A stretch of 64,000 bases of DNA from VAZQ01 sp035293945 (GTDB lineage Bacteria > Pseudomonadota > Alphaproteobacteria > Rhizobiales > Xanthobacteraceae). Position numbers and translations under genes: made by a program. The stretch's first letter is position 1; every line of letters starts with the position of its first letter. Under the pieces are notes generated by a model, which searched no databases, had not been told where the DNA came from, and worked only from the letters and a program-made list of their open reading frames with translations. The stretch spans positions 124,001-188,000 of the forward strand of contig DATGLV010000024.1 in assembly GCA_035293945.1 (NCBI GenBank). The letters are read 5' to 3'. Below are positions 37,170-44,633 of this stretch, one piece after another.

Positions 37170-38609
37170 ATGGTTGCAAACCACCAGCACGGCGGCACGC
37201 GCTTTCGCTTGTTCCCGAAGGCCTATCAGGGCTATCTCGAGCCCGAGACGGTCTGGCTTTCTCCGCCGCCCGGCTCGATCGGGCCGGGCCCGGTCGACAG
37301 GCGCATGCATGTCGTCGACGCGCTCGCGAAAGAGGGCCCATACGATCCACCCGTGTGGGGGCCGCCCTATCGCGGTCCGATCGGTCGTCCCGCGCTACCG
37401 TCCCGCGACGGCCATTTCGACCACATCCCGCTCGAGGATCGTACTTTTCTGTTGGCGCACACCTATGCCAGCACCCGGCGCGTTCTTGACATATGGGAGG
37501 CTTTCTTCGGACGCCGCATCGAGTGGTGGCACGTCGCCGAGTATCCGTCCATGGAGCTCATTCCTTTCGTCCACTGGAACAACGCGCAGTCGGGTAGCGG
37601 ATTCATCGAAATGGGAGCCCGCCGAAACGAAGAAGGTGTGCTCAACCTGTTCTGTCTCAATTTCGAGGTGATCGCGCATGAGGTCGGACATGCGATCGCT
37701 TTTTCGACCGCTGGCGTGCCGGATCCTGAGCGCCTGACCGCGGACTATCTGGCGTTTCAAGAATCGTTCTCCGATCTCATTGCGCTGATCTCGGTGAGCT
37801 TCTTTGATTCCGTCATCAACAAGCTGCTGCGGGCCACCCATGGCAGCCTCTATGTCCTCAACCTGCTCAATAGGATCGGCGAAATATCGCAAACGCAGCA
37901 AATTCGCATTGCCGACAATGAAACGCGCCTGCGTGACCTCTCGGGTTTGCGGTTCGATCGGTTCAGCGGCGAGTGGACGGATGCGACAGGCGCGGGCCGT
38001 AACGCGCACGATCTCGCGCAGCCTTTGACCGGAGCGATTTTCGACAACCTGGTTGAGATCTTCCAGGATCATTTGGCGGAGCGGGGCGTCATTCCGCCCG
38101 GTGGGGATGCGCGCGGCTGGAGGCGGGAAGAGGCGGAAGCGGCGCTCAGATGGTTCGATCGTCGATGGGGTGCGGTCTTCGACCGCTTCGAGGGCGAGTT
38201 TCGCGCTGCAGTCATCGAGGCGCGCGACGTGGTAGGTCGCATCCTCGCGCGAATCATGGACCTGATTGATCCCAACGACCTGACCTTCGCGCGCGTGGCA
38301 AGCCTGTTTCTGGAGGCGGCTCTCGACCTCGGCCAGCAGCATCGTATCGCGGCCTTCCGGGAGAACTTCCTGGAACGGGACATCGCAGCCGAACTGCCGG
38401 TCCGGCGCCTGCGGGTCCCGATCAAGCGGGGGACGCGGCTCCCGGCGCGCCCGAGGCCTGCGTGCTTTGCCGACCAGATCGAGGCGGGGCGGCGGGCGCG
38501 GCGGCTTGCCGGCCTGCAGCAGGCGAGCCTACAGGGCGAGGTGCGGCGGGTCCGGCCTATCAATCGTTTGCTGCGTCAAACCCATCGCGATGCCGGGCAT
38601 TTGACATGA
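37170..38609 (+). CDS. Thermolysin-like (gluzincin) metallopeptidase candidate
   Basis: 479 residues from ATG 37170; GTG 37161, overlapping the tfuA stop, is an alternative. A zinc site is visible: HEVGH at 170-174 and a downstream ESFSD with Glu198, the spacing and ExxxD form of M4-type gluzincins. A later NAHDLAQPLTGAIFDNLVEIF (His about 280) resembles the second active-site histidine region. There is no signal peptide, so it acts in the cytosol unless exported otherwise. Position directly after ycaO-tfuA suggests leader removal or processing of a modified peptide; this is inference. Confidence 0.75.
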   Translation: MVANHQHGGTRFRLFPKAYQGYLEPETVWLSPPPGSIGPGPVDRRMHVVDALAKEGPYDPPVWGPPYRGPIGRPALPSRDGHFDHIPLEDRTFLLAHTYASTRRVLDIWEAFFGRRIEWWHVAEYPSMELIPFVHWNNAQSGSGFIEMGARRNEEGVLNLFCLNFEVIAHEVGHAIAFSTAGVPDPERLTADYLAFQESFSDLIALISVSFFDSVINKLLRATHGSLYVLNLLNRIGEISQTQQIRIADNETRLRDLSGLRFDRFSGEWTDATGAGRNAHDLAQPLTGAIFDNLVEIFQDHLAERGVIPPGGDARGWRREEAEAALRWFDRRWGAVFDRFEGEFRAAVIEARDVVGRILARIMDLIDPNDLTFARVASLFLEAALDLGQQHRIAAFRENFLERDIAAELPVRRLRVPIKRGTRLPARPRPACFADQIEAGRRARRLAGLQQASLQGEVRRVRPINRLLRQTHRDAGHLT

Positions 38610-38681
38610 AATCACATAAAATGCCTGCGTGACCTGCGGTCCGCCGGTTGTTACATTGTCGGGTTCCCGCAGGAGGGCATC

Positions 38682-39269
38682 ATGGCTAATCCGCGACTCG
38701 GCGAAACCCTACTAGCCCCGAGATTGGTTCGTCTGTTCGGCCGTGTCTTTGGTGGCCTCAAAATCGATGCCAGCGATCTCGAACCGGAAAGGGCCGACAA
38801 CAAGAACGATGGACCACCCTTCCAGAATCTGCTGACCGTCAAGCTCGCGCAGGAGCTCGATCCCAAGCTCGCTCGTATCTACGGCTTCAGCTACGAGGGG
38901 CGCTACTACAAGCTGCCGAGCCCGCAGATCTTTCTGGTGCATGGCGACGGGGAACCGGTCACTCCTGGCATCCCTGACAAGCAGCAGAATCTCGGGATCG
39001 TGGGTGTCGAGTACAAGGCGGAATATTTCGCCGAAGGCGTGTGCATGTGGGCTTATGATCAAGCCGACATGTCGCTTCGCATCGATGTCGTGGCGGGGTG
39101 GCTCGAGGATATCCTGCTGTCCCTGGTGACGGAGGGCGGCGGCGAGCTGGTGGGGCGCGGCGACTTGACCGGCCGCGGTGACCTTACGGGTCGCGGTGAC
39201 CTCACGGGTCGCGGCGACTTGACCGGTCGTGGCGATCTGGTTTCGCGGGTGCCACCGCGGTTCCGTTAA
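38682..39269 (+). CDS. Unknown protein with C-terminal GRGDLT repeat tail
   Basis: 195 residues; no family recognised. An N-terminal globular-looking part of about 150 residues (ARIYGFSYEGRYYKLPSPQ, GVCMWAYDQADMSLRIDVV) is followed by a linker TEGGGELV, five tandem hexapeptides GRGDLT/V (158-187), and SRVPPRFR. A strong AGGAGGG lies upstream of ATG 38682. It is 72 bases after the metallopeptidase gene on the same strand, and so is the natural candidate substrate of the YcaO/TfuA pair. It could also be a structural or scaffold protein with a low-complexity tail. There is no signal peptide. Confidence 0.75.
   Translation: MANPRLGETLLAPRLVRLFGRVFGGLKIDASDLEPERADNKNDGPPFQNLLTVKLAQELDPKLARIYGFSYEGRYYKLPSPQIFLVHGDGEPVTPGIPDKQQNLGIVGVEYKAEYFAEGVCMWAYDQADMSLRIDVVAGWLEDILLSLVTEGGGELVGRGDLTGRGDLTGRGDLTGRGDLTGRGDLVSRVPPRFR
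39153..39242 (+). repeat. Five tandem 18-bp repeats encoding GRGDLT/V
   Basis: Units at 39153, 39171, 39189, 39207 and 39225, each 18 bases. Synonymous positions differ between copies (ttgacc, cttacg, ctcacg, ttgacc, ctggtt), while the encoded residues stay identical except for the final Thr to Val. This pattern indicates selection on the peptide rather than recent DNA slippage. Confidence 0.95.
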
Positions 39270-39300
39270 TAGGCGGCGTACGGCATCCGCGAGCTCCTGC

Positions 39301-40020
39301 TCATTCGTCCTCGGGCGGTGGTGCGACTTTCGCTAGCGCCTCTGGTGCCAATATCACGATGCCGCCGCGCTCGAGCGCCAGCCAGTTCCGTGTCTCCCAC
39401 TCGCGCAATTGCTTGTTCGTGCTCTCTCTTGATGTACCGACAATCTTGGCGACATGGTCCTGCGTCAACGCAATTTTGCGGCCGCGCGGTGTGGGCCTTG
39501 AATCTTTCGCCAGCTGAAGAAGCGTCTTGGCAAGGCGGCCGGGCAAATCGAGGAACATCACGTCCTCGAGCTGCTCGGTCGTGTGCCGAAGCCGCCCGCA
39601 CAACACTTCGATCACCTTGAGGGCGATGTCGGGCTGCTCGCGCAGCAGCGGCACGAAATCGCGCCGCTCGATCACCATCAGCTCGCAGTCGGTAATGGCC
39701 GTCGCGTCGGCGGTGCGAGGAAGGCCGTCGAGGAGCGCAATCTCACCAAAGATGGCCTTCTCCGAAAGCAGGTTGAAAATAGCGCTACGGCCGCCGGGCG
39801 ACGGTGCGCTTATCCTGATGGTGCCGGACAAAATCGCGAACAGACACGTTCCTGCATCGCCTCTCGCGAATATAGTCGTCCCGCTTCCAATGCTTCGGCG
39901 GACCGCATGCGCGGTCAATCGCTCAAGCAAATCCGGGCGAAGCCCTCCAAAAATCGGATGATTTCGGAGGATTGCCCGCTTATCGAATTCATTGCGGACG
40001 GATTTGCCCGCTTGCAGCAT
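39301..40020 (-). CDS. Crp/Fnr-family transcriptional regulator
   Basis: 239 residues from ATG 40020 (MLQAGKSVRNEFDK); an in-frame ATG at 40059 adds 13 residues. The cyclic-nucleotide-binding fold spans about 20-135 (IFARGDAGTCLFAILSGTIRIS, FGEIALLDGLPRTADATAITDCEL); a helix-turn-helix follows at about 180-205 (LTQDHVAKIVGTSRESTNKQLREWE). The GEIALLDGLPRTADA phosphate-binding cassette suits cAMP-type ligands. There are no N-terminal Fe-S cysteines. It converges with the repeat-protein gene, 31 bases away. A cyclase in the same neighbourhood makes a cAMP link tempting but unproven. Confidence 0.9.
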   Translation of the reverse strand: MLQAGKSVRNEFDKRAILRNHPIFGGLRPDLLERLTAHAVRRSIGSGTTIFARGDAGTCLFAILSGTIRISAPSPGGRSAIFNLLSEKAIFGEIALLDGLPRTADATAITDCELMVIERRDFVPLLREQPDIALKVIEVLCGRLRHTTEQLEDVMFLDLPGRLAKTLLQLAKDSRPTPRGRKIALTQDHVAKIVGTSRESTNKQLREWETRNWLALERGGIVILAPEALAKVAPPPEDE

Positions 40021-40314
40021 GGCGCCCCGTAGCCTCTTTGCTTGCCACCCAGCAACCATAACACGGAGGTCCGTGGCTCACGAGTCAATGTTCTTGCTTC
40101 TGATCGAGCCGATTTAGGTGAATTGTAGCTGCAGATAGATTTCGGGTGTGTGAGGCGGCTCACGTTCGAAGCTGATAATCTGCCCGTTCTGATCCGTGCC
40201 AAGATGGGCAAGTGGGCGGTTGCCCGCTGATGCATCGCGGCACTCTTTGGAACGCCGCGGTCAAACGCTATGATTTGATCTGAGCGGTACCCGCGTTTCC
40301 ATTAGGAGCAATTG

Positions 40315-41244
40315 ATGGACATCCTGGTGAGCGAGGTCGGCCCGCGTGATGGCCTGCAAAGCCTCAAGCGCATCATGCCGACTGCGGACAAGCAGCGCTG
40401 GATCGCGGCGCTCGCGGCGGCCGGATTACGCGAGATCGAGGTTGGCTCGTTCGTGTCGCAGCGGGCGCTGCCGCAAATGGCGGATTGCGCCGAGGTGGTT
40501 GCGGAGGCGTTGACGATTCCCGGTCTGCGGGTCGCGGTGCTGGTGCCGAACTTGAAATACGCCGAGCTGGCCTTCCAGGCCGGTGTGCATCTCATCTCCA
40601 TTCCGGTCTCGGTGAGCGAGCCGCATTCCGTCAGCAATATCCGCAAGACCCATGCCGAGATCATCGCCGATGTGCGGGCGATCGTAGCCTTGCGCAATGC
40701 CAGCTATCCGTCGATCAAGGTGGAAGCGGGGCTCTCAACCGCATTCGGCTGCACCATTCAGGGGCCGGTCAGCGAGGATGATACGCTGCGCATGGCGGTC
40801 ACCATGGCGGAATGCGGGGTCGACACCGTGAATCTCGCCGACACGGTGGGCTACGCCAATCCGGTGCAGGTCAGGCGCCTTTTCACCCGGCTGCGGCAGG
40901 TGATCGGCGAGAAGAGCGGCGGCGCGCATCTGCACGACACGCGCGGCCTTGGGCTTGCCAATGTGGTGGCGGCCCTGGAGGCGGGTGTGACCACCTTCGA
41001 CTCCTCGCTGGGAGGGCTTGGCGGGTGCCCCTACGCGCCCGGTGCCAGCGGCAATATTGTGACCGAGGACCTGGTGTTCCTGCTGGAGTCGACGGGGCTG
41101 GCGACCGGGGTCGACTTCATGCGTCTTCTGGAGGCGCGCGCGGTGCTCGCCGCCGCCTTGCCGGGTGAAACCTTACACGGCCACATCGCGCAGGCCGGAC
41201 TGCCGAAGGGATTTGCCTTTTCGGCGGGGCGGAGGGCGGCATGA
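40315..41244 (+). CDS. Hydroxymethylglutaryl-CoA lyase family protein
   Basis: 309 residues from ATG 40315, AGGAG eight bases upstream. A DRE-TIM barrel: VSEVGPRDGLQSLKR carries the metal/acid-base residues, followed by EVGSFVSQRALPQMAD, HLHDTRGLGLANV, and the catalytic Cys in GGLGGCPYAPGASGN. HMG-CoA lyase splits HMG-CoA to acetyl-CoA and acetoacetate (leucine degradation); related citramalyl/methylglutaryl lyases are possible. The four-base overlap with a class III CoA-transferase suggests a coupled acyl-CoA pathway. Confidence 0.9.
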   Translation: MDILVSEVGPRDGLQSLKRIMPTADKQRWIAALAAAGLREIEVGSFVSQRALPQMADCAEVVAEALTIPGLRVAVLVPNLKYAELAFQAGVHLISIPVSVSEPHSVSNIRKTHAEIIADVRAIVALRNASYPSIKVEAGLSTAFGCTIQGPVSEDDTLRMAVTMAECGVDTVNLADTVGYANPVQVRRLFTRLRQVIGEKSGGAHLHDTRGLGLANVVAALEAGVTTFDSSLGGLGGCPYAPGASGNIVTEDLVFLLESTGLATGVDFMRLLEARAVLAAALPGETLHGHIAQAGLPKGFAFSAGRRAA

Positions 41245-42476
41245 CGCTGCCACTCGAAGGGATCCGTGTCGTCGAATTCTCCCACATGGTGATGGGTCCG
41301 AGCTGCGGGCTGGTGCTCGGGGATCTCGGTGCCGACGTGATCAAGATCGAGCCGGTCGGCGCGGGCGACAATACGCGCCGGCTGCCGGGCTCGGGCGCGG
41401 GCTTCTTTCACGCCTTCAATCGCAACAAGCGCAGCCTCGCGCTCGACGTCAAATCGCCCAAAGGCTTGGCCTTCGCCCGCGCGCTGATCGCGCGCGCCGA
41501 CGTGTTTCTGGAAAACTTCCGGCCCGGCGCGCTCGCGGCGCTTGGGCTCGGCTACGAGGCGCTCGGCCAAGAGAATCCGCGCCTCATCTATTGCTCGCTC
41601 AAGGGCTTCCTCGGCGGACCGTATGAGAATCGTGCCGCCCTCGACGAGGTGGTGCAGATGATGGGCGGGCTCGCCTACATGACCGGACCGCCGGGTCGCC
41701 CGTTGCGCGCCGGCGCTCCGGTCAACGACATCATGGGAGGAATGTTCGCCGTCATCGGAATTCTGGCGGCGCTGGCCGAGCGCCAGCGCAGCGGCCGCGG
41801 GCAGCTCGTGCGCAGCGCGCTGTTCGAGAACAACGCATTTCTGGTCTCTCCGCACATTGCGCAATTCGCCGTGACGGGTGTCGCTGCGCCGCCGATGCCG
41901 GCGCGCATCTCGGCCTGGGGTGTCTATGACGTGTTCGACACCGGCGACGGAAAGCAGATCTTCATCGCAGTCGTCACCGATACCCAGTGGCGCGCGTTCT
42001 GCACCGGCTTTTCCCAGATGGATCTTTTGGCGGATGGCGCGCTTGCAACAAACGTCTTGCGGGTTGCGGCGCGCGATCGGCTGCTGCCGCGCCTACGCCA
42101 AATGTTCGCAACTCTTCCGCTCGCGGAAATCAGCCGGATCTGCGAAGCCTCGAATATCGGTTTTGCGCCGATAAGGCGACCCGATGAATTGCTCGACGAT
42201 CCGCAGCTTGCATGCGCGGGGGCCATGATCGAGGTGAGCCTGCCGCAAGGCGGCACGACTTTGCTCCCGGCTTTGCCGATCGAGATGGACGGACGACGTC
42301 TGCCAAAGCGTCGCGACACTCCGCGCGTGGGCGAGCATAGCGGTGATATCGCGCACGAGCTCGGAATGACGCCGGCGATGATTGCGGAATTGGTCGCGGA
42401 AGGCGTTCTCGGATTGATCGCCGACGAGGCCGAGCTTCCAGCGGACGCGCGCCAGAAATCGGCTGCAGGCACATAG
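41241..42476 (+). CDS. Class III (CaiB/BaiF) CoA-transferase
   Basis: 411 residues. It opens LPLEGIRVVEFSHMVMGPSCGLVLGDLGADVIKIE, the family's N-terminal Rossmann block, followed by FHAFNRNKRSLALDVKSPKG, a DEVVQMMGGLAYMTG block and NDIMGGMFAVIG. It transfers CoA between carboxylic acids. Overlapping the HMG-CoA-lyase-like gene, it probably activates the lyase's substrate (as in itaconate, citramalate or methylglutarate routes). The exact substrate is not determinable. Confidence 0.92.
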   Translation: MTLPLEGIRVVEFSHMVMGPSCGLVLGDLGADVIKIEPVGAGDNTRRLPGSGAGFFHAFNRNKRSLALDVKSPKGLAFARALIARADVFLENFRPGALAALGLGYEALGQENPRLIYCSLKGFLGGPYENRAALDEVVQMMGGLAYMTGPPGRPLRAGAPVNDIMGGMFAVIGILAALAERQRSGRGQLVRSALFENNAFLVSPHIAQFAVTGVAAPPMPARISAWGVYDVFDTGDGKQIFIAVVTDTQWRAFCTGFSQMDLLADGALATNVLRVAARDRLLPRLRQMFATLPLAEISRICEASNIGFAPIRRPDELLDDPQLACAGAMIEVSLPQGGTTLLPALPIEMDGRRLPKRRDTPRVGEHSGDIAHELGMTPAMIAELVAEGVLGLIADEAELPADARQKSAAGT

Positions 42477-42841
42477 GCACAACTGCGTACTGTACAATTT
42501 CGGGTTGGGATTTGTCCGCACTTTTCCGAACGGTGGTGCGCGGTCGCTGAGCCGACCTTTGGAATTTGCAAACCTGGCGAAAGCTTGCCCGTATACCTTG
42601 CCGTATACTTTGACGCCTTGAAGATTCATCGCGCCGAGTTGGTGGAGACATGCCGAGCTCAAGGAGCGCGCCGGAAAATTCTTCGGCATGTTGCAAGAGC
42701 CCGCATCCCGCCTATGCTGTCGAGCTGGACCGTGGGTCAAGTGGTCCGGGTTGCGTTGAAGATTTCGCGATTCGCCTAACCGCGAAGAGAGAAAGAGGCG
42801 GAGCATAGGGTTCAAAAGAAGAGAGAGGGAGCCTTCGATCA
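42477..42841. other. Intergenic gap upstream of response regulator
   Basis: 365 bases with no credible gene. The sequence CCGTATACCTTGCCGTATACTT at 42588-42610 contains the palindrome GTATAC twice, 13 bases apart, a possible operator or promoter element. Otherwise nothing distinct. Confidence 0.4.
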
Positions 42842-43510
42842 ATGGCCCAGGAATCTGCTCCCAGTGGAGAAGTGTTCATTGTGGACGACGACCCCGCGGT
42901 GCGCGAGGTCCTCTCGATGGTGTTCGCGCAAGCCGGATTCCGTCCGACCTGTTTCGCCGATGGCGCGGCTCTGCTGGCCGGGGCGCGGCTCGCAGTCCCA
43001 GCCTGCATCATCCTCGACGTCAACATTCCCGGGCGCTCCGGGCTCGACATCCTCAAGCAGCTCAATGCCGAGGACTATCCGGCGCCGATCTTCGTGATTT
43101 CGGGGGAGGGCGACATCCCGATGGCGGTCAGTGCGATCCGCAGCGGGGCGCTCGATTTCATCGAGAAGCCGTTCCGCGGCCTTGAGGTGGTCGAGCGGAT
43201 CAAGGAGAGCATCGTCGCCTGGGCGCGACGCCAGCAAGAGAGTGCATCAAGCGGTGCGGCCGCCTTGGCAGTTCCCGGCCGTGAGCCGTTCACCCGCCGC
43301 GAGCGCGACGTGCTGAACCTGATCCTCGCCGGAGCCTCCAGCAAGGAAGCGGGTCGAAAAATGGGAATCAGCCCGAGGACCGTCGAATTTCACCGGGCAC
43401 GGATCATGGAAAAGGTTGACGCCAAGAACACCGCCGACCTCATCCGGATCGTGATGAGCCGGCATTCTCAAGATGGTTCGGGCAATCGCGATGTTGAGCC
43501 GTCGATTTGA
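42842..43510 (+). CDS. FixJ/NarL-type two-component response regulator
   Basis: 222 residues. Receiver domain about 10-125: acidic pocket VDDDPAV, phospho-acceptor Asp in IILDVNIPGRSGLD (about residue 59), switch Ser in FVISGEGD and Lys in FIEKPFRG. LuxR-type helix-turn-helix about 150-205: FTRRERDVLNLILAGASSKEAG then MGISPRTVEFHRARIMEKV. No histidine kinase gene is adjacent, so it is an orphan here. Its C-terminal 71 bases overlap a convergent small gene. Confidence 0.92.
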   Translation: MAQESAPSGEVFIVDDDPAVREVLSMVFAQAGFRPTCFADGAALLAGARLAVPACIILDVNIPGRSGLDILKQLNAEDYPAPIFVISGEGDIPMAVSAIRSGALDFIEKPFRGLEVVERIKESIVAWARRQQESASSGAAALAVPGREPFTRRERDVLNLILAGASSKEAGRKMGISPRTVEFHRARIMEKVDAKNTADLIRIVMSRHSQDGSGNRDVEPSI

Positions 43511-43685
43511 TCCGGGTGACTGCGCGTATCATCGCCAGCGACAGCGAGTCGATCCAATGCGCGGATCGCCATTTGTCGAACAGATAGATCCGGCGACAGA
43601 GCCGCGAGCAGAAGCGACGGCCCCACAGGCTGCGTGAAACCATCCCGAACTTGCCGCCGCAACAATCGCAACGATTGGGTCTCAT
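43440..43685 (-). CDS. Small Cys-rich (zinc-ribbon-like) protein
   Basis: 81 residues from ATG 43685, with GGAGG eight bases upstream. The N-terminus MRPNRCDCCGGKFGMVSRSL with RRFCSRLCRRIYL gives a CxxC...CxxxC set typical of small zinc ribbons. I recognise similar short proteins in Bradyrhizobium relatives, function unknown. The C-terminus overlaps the response-regulator gene on the opposite strand by 71 bases. Confidence 0.6.
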   Translation of the reverse strand: MRPNRCDCCGGKFGMVSRSLWGRRFCSRLCRRIYLFDKWRSAHWIDSLSLAMIRAVTRIKSTAQHRDCPNHLENAGSSRSG

Positions 43686-43991
43686 CGGAAGGTCCTCCGC
43701 GGTGGGCTTGCGCTTGTGCCCCGCCCGGTTGCGACCATCCAATCACGATATTCGTAATGGCCGATAAGCGTGAGCATGCGGAAAAATACCGGTGCACGGA
43801 TTGGTGAACATTTCGTCAATGCCGGCGTGCAGCTTTGGCTGTGCGCAGGCAGGCCGCCGTCATTGGGTCAAAATTGCCGAGCATCGAGGAGAACGCGCTT
43901 CACCGCGCGGGCGTCCGAGCAAGCTCCAATACGCCTGGGTGATGCCGGCTTGCCTTGGCCCTTGGAGCGCAATCAGTAGGGGATCTGACGC
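43686..43991. other. Intergenic gap
   Basis: About 306 bases with no supported gene. It holds the promoter region of the convergent-facing small genes, and no clear repeat or terminator is seen. Confidence 0.35.
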
Positions 43992-44192
43992 ATGCTGAGT
44001 TCCGAGTTCTTGCGTCGACAAGCCGCCCGTTGTCTTCGCATCGCCGCCGCGGTCGATGATCAGAGCGTGGTCGCAGCCCTGGTGGTGATGGCCGACGATT
44101 TCAGCATGAAAGCCGACGAGATCGATCCGCGACCCGGCCGCAGCGAAGCCCCCACCACAGATACCGCCATCGCCCCGCAAACGGGCGCATGA
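43992..44192 (+). CDS. Small helical protein, first of a tandem paralogous pair
   Basis: 66 residues. The core EFLRRQAARCLRIAAAVDDQ then VALVVMADDFSMKADEIDP forms two predicted amphipathic helices. A closely similar protein is encoded 135 bases downstream. It belongs to the short LRRxAxRCLRLA type widespread in Bradyrhizobium relatives; function unknown. Confidence 0.65.
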   Translation: MLSSEFLRRQAARCLRIAAAVDDQSVVAALVVMADDFSMKADEIDPRPGRSEAPTTDTAIAPQTGA

Positions 44193-44327
44193 CTGCAACC
44201 TGTCCGCCCGGCGCGCCGCCGGCGGTATGATCACACGATTTCGGCTTATCCTCCCCTCGATTTATCCGGCAGCGGAACTCCCCCGCGCCCTCCCACGTTG
44301 ACGCGGAATTCTGGGGGGACTTCCGCA

Positions 44328-44528
44328 ATGCCGAGCGCAACGGATCTTCGTCGACAGGCAGCACGCTGCTTGCGGGTGGCCGCGGCGGTGGAAAATCCAT
44401 CGGTCGCGGCGACGCTGGTGGCGATGGCCGCCGATATCAGTGACAAAGCCGACGAGGTCGATCCCAGCCTGCAGGAGCTTGGCTGCCCGGCCAAGCGCGG
44501 CACGCGGGCGCGGGACGCGAATCCATAG
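44328..44528 (+). CDS. Small helical protein, second of a tandem paralogous pair
   Basis: 66 residues from ATG 44328, with GGGGGGA upstream. The core TDLRRQAARCLRVAAAVENP then LVAMAADISDKADEVDP matches the upstream paralogue at most positions, while the C-terminus (ELGCPAKRGTRARDANP) is unrelated. Probably a tandem gene duplication. Role unknown. Confidence 0.68.
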   Translation: MPSATDLRRQAARCLRVAAAVENPSVAATLVAMAADISDKADEVDPSLQELGCPAKRGTRARDANP

Positions 44529-44633
44529 GCGGTGCCCCGCAGTGCTCTTGCGACAGCTGTTGTGGATGGTGATCTTAGGTGCGAGCTTACCCTCGCAACA
44601 TGCCCCGTTATTTCGGCGCATCCCGACACCAGC

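Noticed and set aside
39153..39242. CRISPR-like array
   Set aside because: Units are contiguous 18-mers without spacers, inside a coding frame and synonymous-variable.
39153..39242. RGD tripeptides as integrin-binding adhesin
   Set aside because: No signal peptide or export signal; RGD arises as part of the hexapeptide. Not excluded, but unsupported.
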